From assembly GCA_036723975.1 (NCBI GenBank), contig DAIMGJ010000003.1:124001-188000 (forward strand): a stretch of 64,000 bases of DNA, read 5' to 3'. Below, piece by piece: positions 15,037-24,442 of the stretch (positions are counted from its first letter, which is position 1; each line of letters opens with the position of its first letter). The stretch is from JAILEN01 sp036723975 (lineage in GTDB: Bacteria > Bacillota > Clostridia > Lachnospirales > Lachnospiraceae). The translations under genes and the position numbers were made by a program. Below the pieces are notes generated by a model that did no database searches, had not been told where the DNA came from, and saw only the letters and a list, made by a program, of their open reading frames with translations.

Positions 15037-17721
15037 ATGAAATACGGTGTAAACGAACTTAGAAGATCTTATTTGGAGTTCTTTGAGAGCAAGGATCATT
15101 TGAAGATGAACAGCTTTTCTTTGGTTCCTCAGAATGATAATTCTCTTTTGTTGATTAATGCAGGTATGGCACCTCTTAAGCCATATTTTACAGGACAGGA
15201 AGTCCCACCGAAGAGACGAGTAACCACTTGCCAGAAGTGTATTCGTACCGGCGATATTGATAATGTAGGAAAGACCGCGCGTCATCTTACTTTCTTTGAA
15301 ATGCTCGGAAACTTTTCTTTCGGGGATTACTTCAAGACCGAAGCAATTCACTGGTCTTGGGAATATTTAACCGAAGTTTTGGGATTGGATCCGAATCGTT
15401 TGTATCCGTCCATTTACGGAGAAGATGATGAAGCGTTCCGTATCTGGCATGAAGAAATCGGAATTGATGCAGATCGTATTACCCGTTTTTATCGCGATCC
15501 TGAAACCGGTGAATGCGACAACTTCTGGGAGCATGGTGCAGGCCCTTGCGGACCTTGTTCAGAAATCTATTATGATCGTGGAGAAAAATACGGCTGCGGC
15601 AAGCCGGATTGCAAAGTCGGCTGCGACTGTGACCGTTTTATGGAAGTATGGAACAACGTATTTACTCAGTTTGAGGGTGACGGCCATGGCGGATATACCG
15701 AGCTTTCTCAGAAAAACATCGATACCGGAATGGGATTGGAGCGTCTTGCTGTTGTAATGCAGGATGTTGATTCCGTATTTGATATTGATACCATGAAAGA
15801 AATCCGCGACAAGGTTTGCGAACTTTCTCACAAGACCTATCAGCAGGATGCAATGGATGATGTTTCCATTCGTTTGATTACCGATCACATCCGTTCTGCT
15901 ACATTTATGATTTCCGATGGTATTCGTCCGGGAACAGGAAACCGTGAATACGTGCTTCGCCGTATTATTCGTCGTGCAGCTCGTCACGGAAGAATTTTAG
16001 GCATCGAAGGACTCTTTATGGCTCGCCTTGCAGAAGTTGTAATCAACAACTCCAAAGACGGATATCCTGAATTGGAAGAAAAGAAAGAGTTTATCTTTAA
16101 GACATTAAATACAGAGGAAGAGCGCTTTAACCGTACTTTGGACAACGGTCTTTTGAAACTTTCAGAGATGGAAGAAGAAATGACTGCAAAGGGTGAAAAA
16201 GTTCTTTCCGGTGAAAACGCATTTATGCTTTATGATACCTTTGGATTCCCTGTAGATTTGACACAGGAAATCTTGGAGGAAAAAGGCTTTACCTATGATG
16301 AAGCAGGCTTTGATGCTTGCATGAAAAAGCAAAAGGAAACCGCTCGTGGTGCCCGTAAAGAGACCAACTACATGGGTGCGGATGCCACCGTTTACAACGA
16401 ACTTCCGACGGATTACATTTCCGAGTTTGACGGATACGACAAGACCTTTATGGATGTGACAATCCGTGATATGGCTGTGTTTAATGAAGATGGCAGTGAG
16501 CTTAGTGATGTGCTTGCCGAAGGCGATAAGGGTGCAATCATTGCTGAAAAGACTCCGTTCTATGCAACCATGGGTGGTCAGCAGGGCGATAAGGGTGTTA
16601 TTTCTGTTGTTTCCGGAGAAAAAACTGTCGCTGAATTTATTGTTGAGGATACCATAAAAGTTGTGGGCAACAAGATTGCACATGTGGGATATGTAAAATC
16701 CGGAATGTTTACAAAAGGACAGAATGCTACCTTTGCAGTAGATACCTTCCTTCGTGAAGCCACCTGCAAAAACCATTCTGCCACTCACCTTCTTCAGAAG
16801 GCACTTCGTGAGGTACTTGGAAATCATGTAGAGCAGGCAGGCTCTTATCAGGATCCGTATCGTACACGATTCGACTTCTCTCATGATAAGGCAATGACGG
16901 CAGAGGAACTTGAAAAAGTTGAGGCACTGGTAAATGCACGTATTGCTGCAGGTGTGGATGTGGTTACAGATATTATGAGCATGGATGAGGCCAGAGAAAG
17001 CGGTGCCATGGCACTCTTTGGCGAGAAATACGGTGACAGTGTACGCGTGGTTTCCATGGGAGAATATTCCAAGGAACTTTGCGGTGGTACACATGTAAAG
17101 AATACTGCCGATATCGGAACCTTTAAGATTGTTTCCGAGTCCGGTGTTGCAGGTGGTGTTCGCCGAATTGAAGCAATTACCGGTGCAAACGTAATTGCAT
17201 ATTATAAGAAAGTGGAAGAGACCTTAAACGAGGCTGCAACCCAGGCGAAGACAGACCCGTCAAACCTTGTTGCAAAGATTGCTTCCTTACAGAAGGAATT
17301 AAAAGAGGTATCTTCCGAACTGGAATCCATGAAAGCGAAGGCTGCAAAGGAAGCTCTTGGAGATGCTTCCGGTGACATGGAGGATGTTAAGGGAGTAAAC
17401 TTTATTGCAAAGGCACTTTCTGGTGTAGATATGAACGGACTCCGTGATTTGGGTGACGAGTTAAAGGCATCAGTCGGAGAAAACGGTGTTATCGTACTGG
17501 CATCCGAAGCTGACGGAAAAGTATCTCTTATGGTTATGGCAACCGATGGCGCCATTGCAAAGGGTGCGCATGCCGGAAACTTAATCAAAGAAGTAGCACC
17601 GAAGGTTGGCGGTGGCGGCGGCGGACGCCCGAATATGGCGCAGGCCGGCGGAAAGAATCCGGCAGGAATCACAGATGCACTTTCGACTGCAAAAACTGTG
17701 CTCGAATCGCAGATAAAATAA
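15037..17721 (+). CDS. alaS: Alanyl-tRNA synthetase
   Basis: 894 residues, full length for bacterial AlaRS. The class II aminoacylation domain opens with MKYGVNELRRSYLEFFESKD and SLLLINAGMAPLKPYFTG; the editing domain has HSATHLLQKALREVLG, and the metal-binding CGGTHVKNTADIG follows; the C-Ala domain ends in a glycine-rich GGGGGGRPNMAQAGG. An insert around 170-195 holds clustered cysteines (PCGPCSEIYYD, YGCGKPDCKVGCDCD), unusual in number and possibly metal-binding. It charges tRNA-Ala in the cytosol. AGAGG lies upstream at 15024. The MATE exporter gene follows 11 bp downstream. Confidence 0.98.
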   Translation: MKYGVNELRRSYLEFFESKDHLKMNSFSLVPQNDNSLLLINAGMAPLKPYFTGQEVPPKRRVTTCQKCIRTGDIDNVGKTARHLTFFEMLGNFSFGDYFKTEAIHWSWEYLTEVLGLDPNRLYPSIYGEDDEAFRIWHEEIGIDADRITRFYRDPETGECDNFWEHGAGPCGPCSEIYYDRGEKYGCGKPDCKVGCDCDRFMEVWNNVFTQFEGDGHGGYTELSQKNIDTGMGLERLAVVMQDVDSVFDIDTMKEIRDKVCELSHKTYQQDAMDDVSIRLITDHIRSATFMISDGIRPGTGNREYVLRRIIRRAARHGRILGIEGLFMARLAEVVINNSKDGYPELEEKKEFIFKTLNTEEERFNRTLDNGLLKLSEMEEEMTAKGEKVLSGENAFMLYDTFGFPVDLTQEILEEKGFTYDEAGFDACMKKQKETARGARKETNYMGADATVYNELPTDYISEFDGYDKTFMDVTIRDMAVFNEDGSELSDVLAEGDKGAIIAEKTPFYATMGGQQGDKGVISVVSGEKTVAEFIVEDTIKVVGNKIAHVGYVKSGMFTKGQNATFAVDTFLREATCKNHSATHLLQKALREVLGNHVEQAGSYQDPYRTRFDFSHDKAMTAEELEKVEALVNARIAAGVDVVTDIMSMDEARESGAMALFGEKYGDSVRVVSMGEYSKELCGGTHVKNTADIGTFKIVSESGVAGGVRRIEAITGANVIAYYKKVEETLNEAATQAKTDPSNLVAKIASLQKELKEVSSELESMKAKAAKEALGDASGDMEDVKGVNFIAKALSGVDMNGLRDLGDELKASVGENGVIVLASEADGKVSLMVMATDGAIAKGAHAGNLIKEVAPKVGGGGGGRPNMAQAGGKNPAGITDALSTAKTVLESQIK

Positions 17722-17732
17722 AAGGAGTATAA

Positions 17733-19100
17733 ATGTCAAACATTCAAGCAGAAAACAAGATGGGCGTCATGCCTGTTGGAAAACTTCTTGTGAATATGTC
17801 CACTCCGATGATACTTTCCATGCTGATGCAGGCATTATATAACATCGTGGATTCTATCTTCGTAGCTATGATTTCGGAAGAAGCATTGACGGCGGTTTCT
17901 TTAGCGTTCCCGTTGCAGACACTGATGGTGGCGTTTGGTATCGGAACCGGCGTTGGCGTCAATGCCCTGGTCTCAAGATACCTTGGCGCGAAGAAGTATG
18001 AAAAAGCAAATGCGATTGCTACCACGAGCGTGTATCTTACATTCTTTACGTATATTGTGTTTGCGGTTTTGATTACATTTATATGTCGTCCGTTCTTTCG
18101 GATTCAGACTTCAAATCCGGAGATTGTAAGTGCCGGCATTACCTACATGCAGATTGTCGGAATCCTAAGTGTCGGTATGTTTTTCCAGGTAATGATGGAA
18201 AAACTGTTACAGTCCACAGGAAAGACAAATCTTTCCATGATTACTCAGATTGTAGGCGCCTGCATCAATATGATTATGGATCCGATTTTAATCTTCGGAT
18301 GGTTTGGATTTCCCAAATTAGGTATCGCCGGAGCTGCAATTGCAACAATTTTTGGACAGAGTGTCGGCGGACTGTTGGCTCTGTATTTTAATAAGACAAA
18401 GAATAAAGAGTTGGTTATTTCGTTTAGGAAGTATCCGCTTCGACTGGAAAATGTAAAAAGAATTTATGAAATCGGATTACCTTCGATTATCATGCAGTCC
18501 ATTGGCTCGATTATGACATTTGGATTTAATAAGATATTGATTAACTTTTCTGCTACAGCAACGGCGGTCTTCGGTGTATACTTTAAGTTGCAGTCCTTTG
18601 TGCTACTTCCGATTATCGGATTAAACAACGGGATGATGCCGATTATTGCCTATAACTTTGGAGCAAGAAAACCGGATCGAATCAAACAAACCTTAAAGTA
18701 TTCATATTTGGCTGCGTATGTTATGATATCCATAGGATTTGTGTTGTTTGTGGCAGTGCCGGAAAAGATGCTTTTGTTGTTCTCGGCATCGGATGATATG
18801 CTTGCAATCGGAGTGCCTGCACTACGTATTATCAGTTTACACTTTTTGCTGGCTGCATTTTCTATTGTAAGTTCGTCCTTCTTCCAAGCCATGGGGCATG
18901 GGTTTATTTCTATGATAAATGCGATTAGCCGACAGCTTTTAGTATTACTGCCGGTGGCGTATATTTTGTCAAAAATCAGTGGCCTTTCTGCTGTGTGGTG
19001 GGCGTTCCCGATTGCTGAATTGGTTGCTGTAACATTGGCAGCAATATTTATGGTTAAAGTGTACACAGAGGAAGTAAAGCCGCTTTATAACGAGGCGTAG
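17733..19100 (+). CDS. MATE family efflux transporter
   Basis: 455 residues with about 12 hydrophobic segments in two similar halves, as in the MATE fold. Typical openings are GKLLVNMSTPMILSMLMQAL and, in the second half, EIGLPSIIMQSIGSIMTFGF. MATE proteins export drugs or metabolites in exchange for Na+ or H+; the substrate is unknown. AAAGGAG precedes the ATG. It is close behind alaS (11 bp) and probably partly co-transcribed, and 23 bp before the next gene. Confidence 0.92.
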   Translation: MSNIQAENKMGVMPVGKLLVNMSTPMILSMLMQALYNIVDSIFVAMISEEALTAVSLAFPLQTLMVAFGIGTGVGVNALVSRYLGAKKYEKANAIATTSVYLTFFTYIVFAVLITFICRPFFRIQTSNPEIVSAGITYMQIVGILSVGMFFQVMMEKLLQSTGKTNLSMITQIVGACINMIMDPILIFGWFGFPKLGIAGAAIATIFGQSVGGLLALYFNKTKNKELVISFRKYPLRLENVKRIYEIGLPSIIMQSIGSIMTFGFNKILINFSATATAVFGVYFKLQSFVLLPIIGLNNGMMPIIAYNFGARKPDRIKQTLKYSYLAAYVMISIGFVLFVAVPEKMLLLFSASDDMLAIGVPALRIISLHFLLAAFSIVSSSFFQAMGHGFISMINAISRQLLVLLPVAYILSKISGLSAVWWAFPIAELVAVTLAAIFMVKVYTEEVKPLYNEA

Positions 19101-19123
19101 TATACAATATAGGAGACACATAT

Positions 19124-21256
19124 ATGGGGATGCAAAAATGTGGGGCCAATTCACAAATTCATAGCGCGGGGGAAAAAGTAGAGTCCTTGGAAATTGTTCT
19201 TAAGGGCTCTGTTCGTATGTCCTATCCGGGAAATAAAGAACCGATTATTCTAAAAACCGGAAGTATATTGGGACTTGCGGAAAAACCCGGAAGGACGTTT
19301 GTTTACAATTACGAGGCAAATGAAGAATGCACACTTTATTCATATCCTTTCGAGGATATGGAAGCCATTGATAAGGTGATTTCCGTAAACAAAAAGATTG
19401 CACCTGTTATTGCGTCTGCATCTGTAAATAATGCGTATTCTATCCTTAAGTTTTTGGATGTCGTAGAGCAGGAAGCCCAAAAGACTTATACGGACTTGCA
19501 GGATGACTTGCGAAATTATCCGTCACTTTGTAATGCTGTTGGAAAGAAACCGGAAGACTTTTCCGATGTGGAAAATTTAAAGGAGCCGACAGAAAACATG
19601 AAGTTGCCGGGATGGGAGTCCCGCTTCTTAAAATCCGTATATACCTATGATGATAAGATGATGAAGACGGTGTATTCTCTTGGTGTGGAGATGTGTGTGG
19701 GAACCATCTATAACATTTCCGAGTGCATTCACGAGATTACAGACCGTATCAACGGATATAAAAAATACATCAAGCGATTAAAGGATGAAACAAAAGAGTT
19801 TCAGACAGCATTTGCTGCTTTAAACAGAGAAAAGACCGGTCTGGATAAGGCCGGAGAAGCTGTGACTTCCGATGGCGCAGTTCCAAGTATGGAAGATGCA
19901 GCGGCTACGATTATTGCATATTCCGGAGTGGATTCAACCACTGCAGAAAAGATGATGCAACTGATGGACAATTATGTTCGACTTCCGGATCGAAGCGCTA
20001 CTGATGAAAACGTACGTAAACTTCGTCGCGGTATTACAGATCAGTTCTATAAGATTTACAGAAAAGCTATTCTTCGTTATTTCAAAGAAAACGGAGCAAA
20101 TACGCCGATTGAAGTGGAGTTGTTCTTAAAATTCGGTTTCTTTGATGAACGAATTGTAGACAGCGAAGACATTGCGATGTTGTATAAATTGCATGTTACT
20201 TATGTAAAGGATCCTCAAGGCAAAATCGTGACGGTTCCGGAGTGGCTGCGTTTGGTTTATGACATGAAGGTTATGCCTTCGAAAAATGAGTTTGACTTGG
20301 ATTATCCGGCAGCGCTTCGGGAAATGAAACAAAACGGAGATATCTCTGAGGAGAGAGAGGCAGAGATGCTGGATGATGAAGTCGAACGAGTATCGTTTGA
20401 AATCAAGAATCTCGTTGCTCTTGGAAATCGTATGACGTTTGGACGAATTTCCGTATTTATACCGGTGTTTGACTCTGTAAATCAGATGATGCCCTTAGAG
20501 AAATGTTTTGCATCTCAGGCAAGAATCAACGAGGAATTGAATAAGCTTAAGCAAATTGATTTTCAGATTTTCTATCGCGAGTATACCTTTGCCTCGGAAG
20601 ATGATGAGACTATGCCGAAGCTTACCTTGCATACCGAGTGTAACCCGTATGTTATTTTAATGCCGAATATCGGAAACCGAAGTGTTCTTTGGCAGGAAAT
20701 TGAAGGAAAGAAACGTTCTACTTCTGCAAGAATGCTGATGCCGATTTTCTCATTGGAGGATTTCTCCCTGGCGGTTACCCGTATGTGTGGCGAGTTCCGG
20801 TGGGAAATGTGCAAGACCGAGCAAGGGGTTCACTGGAACGATATTTCCGAACCTTCCCTTACTTCGGAATATGCGGATTTTCTTCAGTACTATCGAAAGA
20901 ATTCCGGCTTGAATCCGGAACAAAAGGAAAAGGTTAAGAAGGCTTTGCAAAAAGCCGGAAACAACTTTAGAAAAGTCTTTGTTGCGGATTATGTACTCTA
21001 TGTTATGTACGAAGCAAACGGATCGCTTCGGCTTTCGAAAGTCAGCCGTGATATTTTGTATCGCTATTGTCCGTTTACCATGGAAGTGAGTGAACCTTTG
21101 ATGTCAAACGGTCAGTATATGGAGCTTGTAAATCGTCGCAAGAACAGGGGGGCACAGGCTGTAAAACCCTTGGAGAACTTAGTAAAAAAACGCGAACACG
21201 ATGAGCTTCAGGTTCCGATAGAGTTCTATGAAGAAATCGCGTATATGAAGCGATAA
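19124..21256 (+). CDS. Large orphan with N-terminal cyclic-nucleotide-binding fold
   Basis: 710 residues. The N-terminal about 100 residues (HSAGEKVESLEIVLKGSVRM, TGSILGLAE, then a beta-rich tail) follow the cNMP-binding/CAP_ED pattern, but no DNA-binding HTH follows. The remaining about 600 residues are largely helical with charged helices and contain a segment beginning FGFFDERIVDSEDIAMLYKL plus a C-terminal basic stretch. No catalytic motif, membrane segment or signal peptide is apparent. The long second part resembles nothing I know. The protein may couple a small-molecule or lipid signal to an unknown output. Translation starts at ATG 19124 after AGGAG. It is followed by hairpin E3. Confidence 0.55.
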   Translation: MGMQKCGANSQIHSAGEKVESLEIVLKGSVRMSYPGNKEPIILKTGSILGLAEKPGRTFVYNYEANEECTLYSYPFEDMEAIDKVISVNKKIAPVIASASVNNAYSILKFLDVVEQEAQKTYTDLQDDLRNYPSLCNAVGKKPEDFSDVENLKEPTENMKLPGWESRFLKSVYTYDDKMMKTVYSLGVEMCVGTIYNISECIHEITDRINGYKKYIKRLKDETKEFQTAFAALNREKTGLDKAGEAVTSDGAVPSMEDAAATIIAYSGVDSTTAEKMMQLMDNYVRLPDRSATDENVRKLRRGITDQFYKIYRKAILRYFKENGANTPIEVELFLKFGFFDERIVDSEDIAMLYKLHVTYVKDPQGKIVTVPEWLRLVYDMKVMPSKNEFDLDYPAALREMKQNGDISEEREAEMLDDEVERVSFEIKNLVALGNRMTFGRISVFIPVFDSVNQMMPLEKCFASQARINEELNKLKQIDFQIFYREYTFASEDDETMPKLTLHTECNPYVILMPNIGNRSVLWQEIEGKKRSTSARMLMPIFSLEDFSLAVTRMCGEFRWEMCKTEQGVHWNDISEPSLTSEYADFLQYYRKNSGLNPEQKEKVKKALQKAGNNFRKVFVADYVLYVMYEANGSLRLSKVSRDILYRYCPFTMEVSEPLMSNGQYMELVNRRKNRGAQAVKPLENLVKKREHDELQVPIEFYEEIAYMKR

Positions 21257-21298
21257 AAATGCGGATAAAAGAACTCTGCCAAAGTATCATTTAGATAT

Positions 21299-21372
21299 TA
21301 AAAAATCGTAGAATACTTTTTTGCCGAACGCCAAAGAAGCGCTCTACGCAAAAAATATTCTACGATTTTTTT
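21299..21372. repeat. Conserved-loop hairpin E3, bidirectional terminator
   Basis: Stem AAAAAATCGTAGAATA with ATATTCTACGATTTTTT surrounds the loop at 21325-21347, which is the reverse complement of the E2 loop (20/23 identical; GCCAAAGAAGCG core). It separates two convergent genes and could terminate both. Confidence 0.7.
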
Positions 21373-21397
21373 AGTTTAAAATAACTATATAGATTCT

Positions 21398-23008
21398 TTA
21401 TTCTAAGACAACTATGCTATATGGCGGAAGGAACACAACGTTCTTCCTGATTCTGGCTTTGTCGGTGACGTTGTCCGCATAGAGCCCTTCTTTTACATGA
21501 AGCCTTTTTTCGCCCACATCGGAGATGTCGATGGCTTCTGTTTCTTCCGTAGGATTGATGGCGATGTAAAGATCACCGTATTTTTCACTGCTTTTTTTAA
21601 TAATGCAGGAGTTTGCGGTATCGCTTTCCTTGACAAGGGTGGTTGCTCCCCGTGCAATCATTGGATATTCGTTTCGTAAGGAAATCGCATCCCGATAATA
21701 GGAAAAGATAGAACCGGGATCATTTATCTGAGTGTCCAAAGAACCGTAAATCATTTCTATGTCGTCCATGTCTTTAGGACCGCGACAGGTGCCTTGTTCA
21801 TTTTGATTTGACGTCCATTGCATGGGAGCCCGCTTATTTTCGTCTTTTCCGGAACCCTTCATTCCGATTTCATCCCCATAGTAAATATAGGCGTTTCCGG
21901 ACATCAAAAGATTTAAGCCTTCGGCCATTTTTACCATATCGGAGGCATAGTCTCCGGAGTAGTAACCGGCGGAACGATTGATGTCGTGGTTGGTATAGAA
22001 GGGGGCGTTGATATAGTTTTCATTATACGAAGCATAAAGCGCTTCTTCTTTTTCGAGGGCTTTTGCAAAAGAAGGGGCAGAGACCTGTCCTTTTACGGTT
22101 TTTGCAATAACTCCGTCTTTATCCGCAAATGCAAAGTCAAAGAAACTGTCGATGCCACTGGCGTAGTAAGAAGCATATTCTTTTTGGGTAGTCCAGGCTT
22201 CCGCAACGATATAGGCATTTTCGTTGTATGCTTTTACAGCGTCGTTTAACCATTTTAAAGTTTCTGTATTTTTTTCCGGATTCCCGGTGTAATAAGATGT
22301 AACAGCATCCAATCGGAAATTATCTACACCTTTGTCCATCCAAAATTTGGCAATGTCGATAAACTCCTTTTGAAGAGCCGGGTTATCAAGATTTGTATCC
22401 GGCATCTCGGACCAGAATCTGGCTTCGTAATACCAGTTGGTTCCCTCTAAGTTCACGTAGCCATCTTTGGCTTCTTTGGAAAAATTGTAGTATCCCGCGT
22501 AGGGGCAAGCTTTGGTATCAATATCTGCTTCCGTTGCTTCCTGAGGAAGTGTCTTTAAATAGGAAACTGCTTCCGTAAACCAGGGATGCTTGGAAGAAGT
22601 GTGATTCATGACAAAGTCAAAAGTCACGGTAATGCCTCTGTTGTGACATTCCTCAATGAGTTTTTCGTAGTCTTCCATGGTACCGAATTCCGCATCGATA
22701 TCACAATAATCTGTTATGTCATATTTGTGATACGTGGTGGAAGGACAAACAGGTGTAAGCCAAATGCCGTTAATGCCCAGGTCGGAATCGGTTTTGGAAT
22801 TGCCGTCGTTCAGGTAATCCAGTTTTTGGGTGATGCCGTTGATATCGCCAATGCCGTCCCCGTTACTATCGTAAAAGGAATAGACAAAAATCTCATAATT
22901 GGTACGATATTTGTCTTCTATGGATGTTTGGTTCTTGTGAGATATGCCGCATCCTCCCAACATGAGAGTGGTACAAAGTACGGCTGCAGTGATTCTCTTA
23001 TAATTCAT
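21398..23008 (-). CDS. Lipoprotein alpha-amylase, GH13
   Basis: 536 residues. A lipoprotein signal (MNYKRITAAVLCTTLMLGGC, lipobox LGGC) places it on the outer face of the membrane. It has a GH13 barrel with catalytic Asp234 (NFRLDAV), Glu270 (IVAEAW) and Asp342 (TNHDINRS). The opening FVYSFYDSNGDGIGDINGIT and MPDTNLDNP resemble oligo-1,6-glucosidase/trehalose-synthase-like GH13 members, so it may cut starch-derived oligosaccharides. It is followed upstream on the same strand by the LacI regulator; the 67-bp gap holds TATAAT and a LacI/cre-like site. It should feed oligosaccharides to the MalEFG-type transporter encoded divergently. Confidence 0.9.
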   Translation of the reverse strand: MNYKRITAAVLCTTLMLGGCGISHKNQTSIEDKYRTNYEIFVYSFYDSNGDGIGDINGITQKLDYLNDGNSKTDSDLGINGIWLTPVCPSTTYHKYDITDYCDIDAEFGTMEDYEKLIEECHNRGITVTFDFVMNHTSSKHPWFTEAVSYLKTLPQEATEADIDTKACPYAGYYNFSKEAKDGYVNLEGTNWYYEARFWSEMPDTNLDNPALQKEFIDIAKFWMDKGVDNFRLDAVTSYYTGNPEKNTETLKWLNDAVKAYNENAYIVAEAWTTQKEYASYYASGIDSFFDFAFADKDGVIAKTVKGQVSAPSFAKALEKEEALYASYNENYINAPFYTNHDINRSAGYYSGDYASDMVKMAEGLNLLMSGNAYIYYGDEIGMKGSGKDENKRAPMQWTSNQNEQGTCRGPKDMDDIEMIYGSLDTQINDPGSIFSYYRDAISLRNEYPMIARGATTLVKESDTANSCIIKKSSEKYGDLYIAINPTEETEAIDISDVGEKRLHVKEGLYADNVTDKARIRKNVVFLPPYSIVVLE

Positions 23009-23045
23009 TACTTACCTCCTAAATTATAATTGGGATATTTTTTTA

Positions 23046-23066
23046 TTTTTAAAGCGTTACAAAAAA
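23046..23066 (-). promoter_or_regulatory. LacI/CcpA-type operator upstream of amylase
   Basis: On the minus strand TTTTTTGTAACGCTTTAAAA lies just upstream of the amylase -10 (TATAAT, 23025-23030) and overlaps its poor -35. It resembles the malE-side site TGGAAACGTTACCA with a one-base gap, suggesting joint control by the neighbouring LacI protein or CcpA. Confidence 0.45.
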
Positions 23067-23075
23067 CGCAGGCAA

Positions 23076-24152
23076 CTAAAGCTGCTTCAGATTCTCCTCG
23101 TAGAGTCTTGGGTTTATGTGAAGAACAGAATCCATAGAGTCGCTGCGTCGAACAGCCAAGCGTGGCTTTGCAATGCTTACAGAGGCGCGGACGGACAAAC
23201 TCGGTCGAAGCAAAAATTTGCTGGGGGAAACTCCGTTTAACATTCCCTTTAATATGTAAAAAGCACTTCTTCCCAATTCGTTTCTGTCCTGACGAACGGT
23301 GGTTAATGGCGGATACAGGTTTTCCGCAAAGGGCATATCATCAAACCCGATAACGCTGATATCCTCCGGGACGGAGAAGCCCATTTCTTTTACGCAATCA
23401 ATTACACCGCTTGCAATGTCGTCGTTTCCGCATAAAACCGCAGTAACACCGGCATCGATAAAGGACGGTACATGATATTTTGCCGCGTCAGCCACGAAAT
23501 ATCCGTAGATGGCGAGATTCGGATCGATGGGAAGCTTATGTTGATTCATGGAACGAAGATATGCTCGCATACGCCGGTCCGAAATCATGGAATCTTTGGA
23601 ACCGTTCAAAAATGCGATTTTTTCATGCCCCAAGGAAACCAGATAGGAAACAGCCATTTCAATGCCTTCTTCCGAATCCGTACCCATGTAGCAAAGGTGG
23701 GGATTTTTTGGAATAAAGTTATCCAACAAAACCGTTGGAAAGGAGGTTCCCTCAAACTGTTTTATCCAAGGATCATTTAATGCAAGTCCCGCACAGAATG
23801 CTCCGACGAAGTTGTTTTCCAACATAAAATTATTGTAATTTACTTCCTGCTGAAACTCCGGTGTAACAGGGATGGCTTGAATGTCGTAATTTTCGCTAAA
23901 TCCTCCCTGCTTAAAACCGATAAGCAGATCATGACCGAAATCGGACTCTTTTTCGCAGGACATGTTTTCTATAAAGAAAGCCAATCTGCAATCGGAAGAG
24001 GCTTTGCGCTTTGTGGTATATCCCATTTCAACTGCGGTGTCCAAAACCTGTTTGCGCAGACTCTCGGAAATATCTTTGGCACCGTTTAAGCCCTTGGATA
24101 CAGTGCTGACGGATACTCCTAATTTTTCTGCAATATCTTTTATCGTCGCCAT
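23076..24152 (-). CDS. LacI family regulator of maltodextrin genes
   Basis: 358 residues. The N-terminal HTH is MATIKDIAEKLGVSVSTVSK with the hinge NGAKDISESLRKQVLDTA; a periplasmic-binding-like ligand domain follows (about 60-340, ending FDDMPFAENLYPPLTTVRQD). LacI regulators in such loci (MalR) release operators upon binding maltose or maltodextrin. It lies between amylase and the malE operon in the divergent arrangement, and operator-like sites occur before both. The start codon is ATG 24152 with GAGAGAA upstream, a modest ribosome site. Confidence 0.9.
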   Translation of the reverse strand: MATIKDIAEKLGVSVSTVSKGLNGAKDISESLRKQVLDTAVEMGYTTKRKASSDCRLAFFIENMSCEKESDFGHDLLIGFKQGGFSENYDIQAIPVTPEFQQEVNYNNFMLENNFVGAFCAGLALNDPWIKQFEGTSFPTVLLDNFIPKNPHLCYMGTDSEEGIEMAVSYLVSLGHEKIAFLNGSKDSMISDRRMRAYLRSMNQHKLPIDPNLAIYGYFVADAAKYHVPSFIDAGVTAVLCGNDDIASGVIDCVKEMGFSVPEDISVIGFDDMPFAENLYPPLTTVRQDRNELGRSAFYILKGMLNGVSPSKFLLRPSLSVRASVSIAKPRLAVRRSDSMDSVLHINPRLYEENLKQL

Positions 24153-24200
24153 ATCTGAATTCTCTCTTTTCTTTTAGATAACAATTTATATGACTACCCC

Positions 24201-24428
24201 ATCACTTTAACAGTCGCGCATAAGATTTTGTTCCATAGGTGTTCGCTAAATGAAATTACAAAATCTGTTTTGAAATATTTGCACCGTGTCTTATCTCAAT
24301 CCGTTTCGTTGCGACACTCTCGGCGCCTTCCGTGGCGCCTCGTGCAAATATTTTGTACAAAACAGATTTCTATTTCATTAAGCTCTCACCTCAAAGAACA
24401 AAACCTTATACACGTCTATTAAAGTGAT
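24201..24428. repeat. Long hairpin element E4 with 65-nt conserved core
   Basis: An imperfect palindrome of 228 bp: ATCACTTTAA at 24201 pairs with TTAAAGTGAT ending at 24428, then TTTTGTTC/GAACAAAA, AATCTGTTTT/AAAACAGATT and AAATATTTGCAC/GTGCAAATATTT. The apex is a 65-nt core at 24281-24345 that, read on the minus strand, matches the core of E5. It occupies the space behind the LacI gene start. Confidence 0.7.
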
Positions 24429-24442
24429 TGCGAAGACTTTAT

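Noticed and set aside
16162..17094. 310-codon open frame antisense to alaS
   Set aside because: It lies wholly inside alaS on the other strand, has Cys/His/Phe-rich composition typical of shadow frames, and no ribosome site.
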